DNA of 64,000 nucleotides from Pleurodeles waltl (lineage: Eukaryota; Chordata; Amphibia; Caudata; Salamandridae), in the NCBI RefSeq assembly GCF_031143425.1, contig NC_090440.1, positions 339,081,844 through 339,145,843 of the forward strand, read 5' to 3'. The notes beneath the pieces were generated by a model that was not told where the DNA came from, did no database searches, and worked only from the letters and a program-made list of their open reading frames with translations. This document shows positions 56,380 through 64,000 of this stretch, piece after piece; the stretch's first letter is position 1; each line of letters opens with the position of its first letter. The translations under genes and the position numbers were made by a program.

Positions 56380-57800
56380 ATTTGCCCCCCAACTCCCCCC
56401 CCCCGGGGACCCTTGCCTACGGGGTCGCTCCCCCTGCGTGACATTGGCTAAAAAAAAAAGATCCCCAGTGCCTAGTTGTTTCTGCCCCCCTTGGGGGCAG
56501 ATTGACCTAAAATCGGCCAATTTGCCCCTAAGGGGGACAGAAATGGTATAAATACAATTTGCCCCCCAGGGGAGTAACCCTTGCCTAATGGGTCGCTCCC
56601 CATCTCTAAAAAAACAAACAACAACAAAAAAAATAGCCCTGGCGCCTAAAGGCTTCTGCCCCCCCTGGGGGCAGATCAGCCTACTAACAATAGGCCAATC
56701 TGCCCCCGGGGGGCAGAAATGGCCTAAAATAAATGTGCCCCCCCAAACTCCCCCCGGGGAGCGACCCTTGCCTACTGGGTCGCTCCCCCTGTGTGACATT
56801 GGCGCCAAAAAAAAAGATCTCCGGTGCCTAGTTGTTTCTGCCCCCCTTGGGGGCAGATTGACCTAAAATCAGCCGATCTGCCCCCAAGGGGGGCACAAAT
56901 GGTCTAAATACAATTTGCCCCCCAGGGGAGCGACCCTTGACTAATGGGTTGCTCCCCATCTCTAAAAAACAAACAAACCAAAAAAAAACACACAAAAAAG
57001 CCCTGGCGCCTAGAGGTTTCTGCTACCCCTGGGGGCAGATCGGCCTAATAACAATAGGCAGATCTGCCCCCAGGGGGGACAGAAATGGCCTAAAATAAAT
57101 GTGCCCCCTCCCACCCCCCCTGGTGAGCGACCCTTGCCTACAGGGTCGCTCCCGTTGCGTGACGTTGGTGCAAAAAAAAAATCCCTGGTGCCTAGTGGTT
57201 TCTGCTTCCCTTGGGGGCAGAATGACCTAAAATCAGCCGATCTGCCCCCAAAAGGGGCAGAAATGGCCTAAATACAATTTGCCCCTCCAGGGGAGCGACC
57301 CTTGCCTAAGGGGTCGCTCCCCATCTGTAAAACGACAACAACAACAAAAAATCCCTGGTGCCTAGTGGTTTCTGCCACCCTTGGGGGCAGAATGACTTCA
57401 AATCAGCCGATCTGCCCCCAAAAGGGGCAGAAATGGCCTAAATACAATTTGCCCCTCCAGGGGAGCGACCCTTGCCTAAGAGGTCGCTCCCCATCTGTAA
57501 AACAACAACAAAAATCCCTGGTGTCTAGTGGTTTCTGTCCCCCTTGAGGGCAGATTGGCCTCATAAAAATAGGCCAATCTACCCCCAAGGGGGACAGAAA
57601 TGGCCTAAATATAATTTGTCCCTTAGAGGAGCGACCCTTGCCTAAGGGGTCACTCCTCACCTCTAAAAACCAAAAAAGAACAACAAAAAATTATCCCTGG
57701 TGCCTAGAGGTTTCTGCCCCCCCCCGGGGGCAGAAAAGGCCTTAAAAAAAAATGGCCCCCCTGGGAGCGACCCTTGCCCAAGGGGTCGCTCCCTTATGCC
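56380..57800. repeat. Nine-unit tandem array of about 170-185 bp
   Basis: Each unit has GCGACCCTTGCCTAnnGGGT followed by CGCTCCCC and a palindromic pair of GGGGGCAG blocks. Unit marks (ACCCTTG) occur at about 56408, 56578, 56764, 56934, 57129, 57298, 57469, 57638 and 57773. In the first five units two types alternate: one followed by GTGTGACATTGG, the other by CATCTCTAAAAA. Later units are all of the second type. Confidence 0.85.
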
Positions 57801-57844
57801 AATTTCCTTTCAAAATTTAAATCCCTAGTGTCTAGAGGTCGTTT

Positions 57845-57995
57845 TAGCAGCTTGATTGCTTTACAATCCGGCTGCTAAAACTCTGAGAGAGACTTCAAAG
57901 GGAAGGAAATTCATTTGCTTCCCTTTGAAGCCTCTCCGGCCTCCTCCACGTGATCGGAAGAGAAATGCAAAGCATTTCTCTTCCGATCGAGCTGG
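57845..57995. repeat. Cluster of hairpins near the right end of the piggyBac-like element
   Basis: Stems include CTTCAAAGGGAAG paired with CTTCCCTTTGAAG (57893-57930) and a perfect 16-bp stem ATCGGAAGAGAAATGC with loop AAA (57953-57987). Confidence 0.8.
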
Positions 57996-58794
57996 AAGCT
58001 GAGCTTTCAGCGTGATGGGAGAAGGCCTTGCGACAATCAGCGCGCGATCGTGCGCTGACGTCACAGGGAGGGGTGAGGGGGGTCGGGGTGGAAGGGGAAG
58101 GGCTTCCCCTTCCATCCCTGCCTTGGGGGGTTGGGGGGGGAAATCCCACAGAGGGAGCGCTAGCGCTCCCTCTGGGCTCTGTGCCTCAGGACGTAACCAT
58201 TACGTCCTGGACACAGAAGGGGTTAAGGTCCCTGCTTATAGTTACATGGCACCCAGCCATAGGGGCACATAGGGCACTTCTTAGGGGTGACTTACATGTA
58301 ACAATAAGGTAGTTTAAGGCTTTGGAAATACTTTTAATTCCAAAGTCGAATTTGCGTGTAACTCTAATTTAAACGCAGCCAGCAAGGCAGGCCTGTCTGT
58401 AAAATTACACTGGGCACCTCAGCAGTGCACTTATGGGTGCACTACCTATGCTGGGGTCCCTAAACCTACATGCCCTACCATACACTAGGGACTTGGTTGA
58501 CTTAGCTAATTATAATTAGCCTAATTTGCATATCTACTTTACACAGAGCACTGGCCCTGGAACTGGTAAGCAGTACCCAGGGCACAGCCAAGAGTCAGTA
58601 ACCACCAGTACCTGTCCAAAAAGTTTGGGGATGACCAGGGCAAAAAGGAGGACTTTCCTACATGACCCTTGTGTTATTTGTAGCTGTGATGTGTATTGGG
58701 TGCCACATCTATCCAGTCATAAATGCCTTTTCATGTAATATAATTGACATACATCATGTTAAAAATCATATCTTGTCATACATAGGTACTAAGG

Positions 58795-59902
58795 GAGAGG
58801 GAGGATGCGACTGCCTACTGTCCTGTCTACCGCCCACTGCCAGATCTTCAGGCCATGAAGCAAAGGCACATAATAAACTATTACTGCCTGGATAGTCAAA
58901 CAATAGTGGACTTATATTGTCAGTTGAAGAGAGATCTGATGCCAGCTATTAGTTATCCAACCAGCATTCCACCCATTGTACAAGTCATGTCAGTTTGTAC
59001 TTGCTAGCCGCAGGGTCCTTCCAACATATAGATGCCCTATCTGCTGATGTGTCTCAGCCTATGTTCAGTATGGTGTTGAAGGATTCCCTTACAGTAATGT
59101 TGAAACAGCTATATTCATTTTCCCCAACATGAGGATTTAGCCCAAGTGAAGGCTGACAATTGTGGCTTTGCATGCATCCTACATGTGGTGGGGCCATTGA
59201 TGGCACACATGTTGACTTGGTCCCAACACAGGCCAATGAATACGTTTATCGCAACAGAAAGAACTTCCTTTCCATCAATATGCAAGTTGTCTGTTTGGCC
59301 GATCTCCACATTTCAAATTTGTGTGCCCGTTATCCAGGTTCAGCCCATTATTCATTCATAATACAGAACAGCACCATACCCCAGCTGATGTCACAACTGT
59401 ACCAAGAGAGGGCCTGGCTGGTTGGTAAGTCACATCTGTCCTGTTTGTGTGAACAATGTCAGGTGCTAACACCATGAAGTGAGTGACTCATTGTTGCACA
59501 TTTGTTCCATTCATTAATAGGAGACTCTGCATACTCAAACCATCCTCAGTTGTTGGTGCCACTAAGAAATCCAACTACACCAGGGGAAGTCTAATTCAAT
59601 GAGACTCAAGGAAGAACACAGCGGGTAGAGGAGCAGGCTTTTGGGGTCCTGAAGGCCATGTTTAGGTGACTGGACAGGACTGGTGGAGCTCTCCTTTACT
59701 CATCCAGAAAAGTGTGTCATATCACTGAGGCATGCTGCATGCCTCACAACATCGCCCTGCGGAGGAATATCCAGTACATCCCAGAGGAGGGAGAGCCTTC
59801 AGTGCCACCGGGTGAGACTTCTGAAATGCCAAATGAGGATGACAGTAGTAAAGAGAAAGGAGCTGACTTGCCTGAAGATCTCATCAACAGCTACTTTTCA
59901 TG
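58795..59902 (+). pseudogene. HARBI1-like nuclease of a second Harbinger lineage
   Basis: Plus-strand reading: PLPDLQAMKQRHIINYYCLD and QVMSVC, with stops near 59010-59100; then EDLAQVKADNCGFA, GAIDGTHVDLVP, NRKNFLSINMQVVCLADLHI and NSTIPQLMSQLYQERAWLVG. A 96-bp intron (59425-59520; GTAAGT, TTAATAG) sits at the same place as in the 8-kb elements. The 3' exon has RVEEQAFGVLKAMF, TEACCMPHNIALRRNIQYIP and an acidic end DLPEDLINSYFS. The second catalytic Asp is Tyr (GSAHYSF), so it is inactive. Identity to the other nucleases is low enough to call a different family. Confidence 0.8.
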
Positions 59903-59949
59903 AGTTTAAGTATGTGATGTAATGACTGTAACTATACAATGAACTGTAG

Positions 59950-60790
59950 TTGTTAGAATGTGAGGAGTTGAGTTTTTAGGCACAACTAGGGAGCTGATAC
60001 TCTGCAATATTCATCTAAAGGCTGCTTGACGAGTTACCCTTTGTCATGTCCCCACCTTGATTATATTGATTGTTTGTGTCAGATTCCTTGCAATGTAATT
60101 AAATGTCCAGTAGCTTGCTATATGATTTGTGTAATAGATATGTTTTCAAGCCTGTATTCTGTGTTTTGTCTTTGTACAAGTACCTTCACCTCATTTGTGC
60201 ATTTCAGAGTTGTGACATTTGCAGGTATCTACTGCTGTCCTGACGTTCAAAGTGGACATGGATTGTTCCAGGTAATGCAGATCACAGATTTGGAGTGTAT
60301 CAGACCTGTGCCAAGGCAGCTTGCAAAGTGTTTGGGTGGAAGGTTCGAAGTGCACATTGGACTTGTTTTTTGTGCTGTGTTGGGTCGATTGCATCATATG
60401 TGTCATCATGTGGCCATGAAATATGTAGTCTTAGATTGCGACCAAGTCATTCACCTTTCACATTACCTAAACACTATTCTTGTATGACCTGTTTGTAGTT
60501 GTCGATGTGTTTCATCATTGCAGGCCACAGTGCCTGTGCCATTCTTGCGTCAAAAATGTTCAGACATATGGACAGCCTATTTGCTATACACTGGAATAGA
60601 ATGTTTGGTGTGACCAGACATTTGTACGTATGTGTTTGTGTGTAACGGTTGTAATCCTGAGCAGGACACTGTGTACCTTTAACACATCCTTCCTTCCACA
60701 TGTAAATTATGTCTTCATCATTTGGTTCACATGGGCTTACATCTCTACATAGCAAAATGTTGAAATAAGCAAGCACGCAATGAGTTTGTG
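59950..60790. other. Unassigned stretch between convergent gene remnants
   Basis: Likely 3' regions of the nuclease remnant and of the minus-strand accessory gene. Open frames such as 60026-60487 have no family-like motif. Confidence 0.3.
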
Positions 60791-60799
60791 GTAGTTGAA

Positions 60800-60805
60800 T
60801 TTATT
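60800..60805 (-). terminator. AATAAA on the minus strand after the accessory-gene remnant
   Basis: TTTATT on the plus strand, about 200 bp past the end of the reading frame that terminates at 61016, in the right place for its poly(A) signal. Confidence 0.45.
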
Positions 60806-60979
60806 ACAATCTTGATGCAGTAAATAAAATGTGGACAGAAAAGAAAAAACTAATTAAGTAAAGGTGTCAGTCATGGTCAATTAAATCATTAGAGTAGATG
60901 CCACACCAATGGGAGTCCAAAGTCCAGAGTACTCCTCCCATTGGATCTAGTAGTGGTTGAGGACCAGTCAACCGACTGA

Positions 60980-61750
60980 ATGTGTACCACACAAAGGAGA
61001 TCCTTTAGGAAGAGGTCACTTGCTGGCAGTAGTGGGTGTCTTGCCATCCACACTTCCTGGATTCTTAGCTGTACTGCTGGTATAGAGGCTGGGGTGTCTG
61101 GGACTGGTTCTCCCTCTCACAAAGCCTTCCTTCCAGTGGCTGGCACTGTTGTTAATGTGCCTGGTGTTTATGAGCCAAAGGAAGGGGTAGACTGCTCTTG
61201 AAAAAAAAAAAGCAGTGTAATGGGAATGTCCCTCAGCACCCCTGTTTGGAAGGCCATGTTGGTATTGTGGGCCTCCATCTGCTTCCGCATGTCTCTGTGC
61301 ATATCCCTCTGTAGATGTTTTATTTCCTGGAGTTTGGGCAAGATCTGGCCTTACCCCACTGGCCCACAGAATCCCTCCCAAGCACCCTACCCCCATGACC
61401 CTGTGCCCTTGCCACAACGTGCACTCTCCCACTAGTTCCTGGTCCCTCATTGTCAGAAGTGTTGGGCTGCAACTCAGGATCCAGGATGGGGGGCACAAAA
61501 TGGTAGACACTGAGCTCAATACACAGGTTGGGGGGCAAATGGTTGCCAGTGATGGTGAGGCAACCGGGCTCGGAGGTGTTAATGTGGCCACAGTGAGACT
61601 CACTGTTGGTGTCTGACTATGTTGCTCAGATGGCCCAGAACAGTCCTTCATGTCCAGACGTCCAGGAGTATCTTCTTCCCTGAGGGCTTCATCCAGGGGG
61701 GTAGTAGCAGTCTCTTCTGTAGGCTCTGTCTGCCCAGTGGCAGCTCGACC
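60980..61750 (-). pseudogene. Accessory-gene C-terminal exon of the second Harbinger lineage
   Basis: An exon begins after an acceptor (TTTCACATCAACAG) at about 61750 and reads GRAATGQTEPTEETATTPLD, then SQTPTVSLTVATLTPPSPVA. After a frame change it reads LQRDMHRDMRKQMEAHNTNM followed by GVLRDIPI, a coiled-coil-like helix. The layout (low-complexity linker, then helix) resembles the C-terminal halves of Harbinger Myb-like proteins. The Myb domain itself is not found; it would lie to the right, in 61750-62300 or beyond. It faces the nuclease remnant, as in ordinary two-gene Harbingers. Confidence 0.5.
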
Positions 61751-61829
61751 TGTTGATGTGAAAGATACAATGTTGTTGGTTGTACTGTGACATCTACCTT
61801 GAACAATTGTTGTTACTTTAAGCATAGAC

Positions 61830-62290
61830 CTTGTACAAAGTTAATTTGCAGTTAATTCTGTTGTGGCAAGTACCAATGGTATTGGTTGTATTGAGCTGAC
61901 ATTTGTGAAGCATGCAAATTCCATCTAAGTCAAGCAGCTGCTGAAATGTGCAGATCATTAGCAGTTGGGAGGATGGCCTGGGAAATCCCATCTTGCCACA
62001 AGTGCAGGGAAAACAGTGGCTAGGCAAGGTATGTCTTTGGCTATTTTGATGCCTAGTTGATTATGATGCAGGCACACCCAGGAGTTTGTTGTACATGTGA
62101 CTGGAGTCATCATGTGGTCAGTGCATTGTGAATGTGTCTGCTGCCAATACCATTCTGGTTATGCATCTTGAGGCCTTTGGGATCATTGTTTTGTACACTA
62201 GGTAAGTTGTCCTTCCTGTCGAGAATAGTTTCATCTTGGGTTAGCAGGTCAAGATGGAGCTAAGTAGCCAGAAACCTCTTAGTGTTGGGC
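61830..62290. other. Unassigned sequence
   Basis: No coding motif or terminal repeat seen. It may be an intron of the accessory gene. Confidence 0.3.
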
Positions 62291-62294
62291 ATGA

Positions 62295-63500
62295 TCTGGA
62301 TCTAGGTCAGTCCCAGATGAGTAAACTTCAATTGAGAGTAAGCAGGCCAGGATATTTGGACAAGTGACCATTGGTCAGGTATTTGGAGTTACTGAAACAG
62401 TGCCTCGTATGAACTGGAGTCGGGCCACTCTCCATACTACACACACTTGACGAATGTTATCCTTCTAGGTGAGTAAACTTCAATTTAGAGTTCATAAATA
62501 GATGCATTAGGGCAAGTGAACATTGTTTTTGTGGTTGGAGAACATTGTTTTTGTGGTTGGAGTTAGAGACACAGGGCGTATTGGGCTTTGCATTCCGGTC
62601 ATTCCCTCTGCTTCCCACCACCATACAATTGTTATCATCCCAGGTGAGTAAACTTCATTGGAGACGTAAGACAGAGGGGTATTTGGACGTGGGAACACTG
62701 GGCTTGTGTTTGGAGTTAGAGAGACAGAGCCTCCTGGCATTATCAGTAATGTCACTCCCTCACAGGTGAGTACACTTCATTTGTGAGTTTCCAAAGAAGA
62801 GTATTTTAGAAAGTGAACACTGGACTGGCGTTCCAAATTAGTGAAAGTGTGCCTCCTGTGCATTACAGTCATATGATACTCCTTGTACTACACACACTAT
62901 ACAAATATTATCCTCTCAGGTGAGTACTCTTCAATTGAGAGTTAAGACACAGGGGTCTTTGGACAGGAGAACACTGGGCTGGTATTTGGAGTTACAGAAA
63001 CAGGGCCTGCTGGGAGATGGAGTCATGTCAATGTCTAGTACACACACTATACAAATGTTATCCCCCCAAGTGAGTACACTTCATATGTGAGTTATCAAAC
63101 AGGAGTATTTGGAGTTGAGGACACTGGACAGGCTAGTAAAGTAACAGTGACAGACCCTCTTTTCCTTAGCAGTGATGTCAGTCCTTCTACTACACACACT
63201 ATACAAATGGTATCCTCCCAGCTGAGTTAACTTACATTGAGTGTTGCCAAACAGGTGTCTTTCAGTGAATGAACACTGTTCTGGTTGCTGAAACAGTGCC
63301 TCCTGTGAGTTGATATCAGGTATTCCATCTAGCTCACACACTTGTCCAAGGTTATCCCCAAAGTGAGTATACTTCTATTGGGAGTTGACACACAAGGGTA
63401 TATGGGCAAGTGACCACTGTGCTGGTGTTTGGAGTTACATATACAGGGCCTGCTGAGAGTTGCAGTCAGGTCACTCTCTCTAGTACACACACTGTCATAG
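62295..63500 (+). repeat. Tandem array of about 150-bp units with splice-donor-like motif
   Basis: About eight diverged units. The mark GTGAGTAnACTTC occurs at about 62310 (as ATGAGTAAACTTC), 62470, 62646, 62765, 62920, 63070, 63222 (altered) and 63364. Each unit also has an ACACTGG...TTGGAGTTA block and, in most, TACACACACTATACAAATG before the next mark. Spacing varies from 120 to 178 bp. Confidence 0.82.
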
Positions 63501-64000
63501 TTGGACTCTTGCTCTAGGCAAGACTGCTGGTTTAGAGATGACAGCACTTTTATTTGTAGGCGACTAGGCCAATTCCTACAACAAGTCACAGCTGTCTGCC
63601 AAACCCTCCCTGCTTACAAGCAGTACCTCACCAAAAATCCAAACAGTAAAAAGTGATTTGTGACAGCTTTTATGCATGGACTCAAGAGTGCGACATCTCA
63701 CAGGAGTTGTGGTTAAACGAAGACTACCATGTTCTCACATGAGCAACATGTCTCAGTCATACACAGGTAATGAAGGAGATGCAGTGATGTTTTTCAATAG
63801 GTTTTATTAACAAGACTGCAATCTACTATAAATTGCATGAATACAATGATTAGGACAGTGAGCAATGCAAGAAACAGAATGGTAAGAATGAGAGTAATGA
63901 ATACAAATACCCCCACCATCTTGCAATAACATAGGATGTTAAATAGGTATGAAATGAACCCTAATTCCCTAGCATGATGAACCTAATCTCTAACATAAGG
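63501..64000. other. Unassigned right edge
   Basis: Begins near TGTCATAGTTGGACTCTTGC, possibly the start of an LTR that continues beyond the window, but no partner or coding motif can be seen. AT-rich to the end. Confidence 0.25.

Larger units (their letters stand above)
54726..58222 (+). mobile_element. piggyBac-like non-autonomous element with internal satellite
   Basis: Starts CCCGTTCGCTGCCAGG after ATAA and ends, in reverse complement, CCCCTTCTGTGTCCAGG before TTAA. A TTAA-type 4-bp target and CCC(C/G)TTCnnTG ends fit piggyBac. The insertion point is proven by comparison with the uninterrupted LTR at 33920. It has no transposase. The interior has two 383-bp-offset duplicates, a nine-unit array and terminal hairpins. 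54740-55800 has no recognisable gene; small open frames lack family motifs. Confidence 0.72.
50685..58662 (-). mobile_element. Older, truncated relative of the young LTR retrotransposon
   Basis: On the minus strand a 5' LTR (58662 down to 52717, interrupted by a 3.5-kb insertion) is followed by gag and protease remnants to about 50690. There is no 3' LTR; the element stops where the solo LTR at 48723-50679 begins. The LTR and gag are clearly homologous to those at 31894-39614 but diverged by many substitutions and indels, so this copy is much older. Confidence 0.85.
52717..58662 (-). repeat. 5' LTR of the older element, split by a piggyBac-like insertion
   Basis: 52717-54725 and 58223-58662 together align with the 2,487-bp LTR of the young element, including the 120-bp-unit region (53050-53500). 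The outer end is TTTCCTACA at 58662 and the inner start is degraded (CATTTTGGAAAG). The split falls inside TTTTTATAAAGTCC of the young LTR. Confidence 0.85.

Noticed and set aside
55015..57660. Small open frames in the piggyBac-like element as a transposase
   Set aside because: None shows the Asp-rich catalytic blocks or Cys-rich end of piggyBac transposases; the repeats explain the frames.
60026..60487. 153-codon Cys/His-rich plus-strand frame
   Set aside because: Irregular Cys spacing, no known domain, and it overlaps the presumed 3' regions of two pseudogenes.

Overview
This window is eukaryotic. It looks like intergenic DNA from a giant, repeat-swollen vertebrate genome, most likely a urodele amphibian. 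The evidence is full-length multi-kilobase DNA transposons of the PIF/Harbinger superfamily, a DIRS/Ngaro-type tyrosine-recombinase retroelement, an L1-type LINE, LTR retrotransposons with 2.5-kb LTRs, GT-AG introns and AATAAA signals, with no recognisable host gene in 64 kb. The abundance of Harbinger elements ending in GGCCCTCATT with GGCGGT-rich termini suggests a salamander such as Pleurodeles. The species call is an inference; the transposon content is read directly.

Layout. 1-4010: decayed DIRS/Ngaro-like element (gag, RT-RNase H, tyrosine recombinase and SGNH-like remnants) with a palindromic MITE inside the RT. 5482-6026: a serial-palindrome MITE. 6145-14221: Harbinger element 1, complete, with termini and a 3-bp ATA duplication. 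15113-22.3 kb: Harbinger element 2, right end not found. 22567-30485: full-length minus-strand L1 with an imperfect 16-bp target duplication, carrying two more serial-palindrome MITEs in its endonuclease region. 30502-31893: a Ser/Thr/Pro-rich relic. 31894-39614: a very young minus-strand LTR retrotransposon with near-identical 2,487-bp LTRs, a perfect 5-bp duplication and one intact 796-codon ORF. 40653-41186: LTR fragment. 41187-48722: Harbinger element 3, right end truncated. 48723-50679: solo LTR. 50685-58662: an older, truncated relative of the young LTR element, whose LTR is split by a 3.5-kb piggyBac-like element containing a nine-unit tandem array. 58795-61750: remains of a second Harbinger lineage, with nuclease and accessory gene facing each other. 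62295-63500: a tandem array of about 150-bp units carrying splice-donor-like motifs.

The three large Harbinger copies share one plan: gene A (plus strand, Myb/SANT-like, two exons), gene B (minus strand, HARBI1-like DDE nuclease, intron of about 95 bp) and gene C (plus strand, a second Myb/SANT-like protein, three exons, with a Ser/Thr/Pro-rich tail and copy-specific tandem repeats). B and C are divergently transcribed from a shared region with opposed CCAAT boxes and YY1-like motifs. Textbook Harbinger elements have one nuclease and one Myb-like protein; the second Myb-like gene with a hypervariable tail is the most unusual system here. The small serial-palindrome elements share terminal sequence and a 3-bp duplication with the large elements and are their probable passengers. 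All Harbinger, L1 and DIRS genes shown carry stops or frameshifts; only the 796-codon gag-protease ORF of the young LTR element is fully open.
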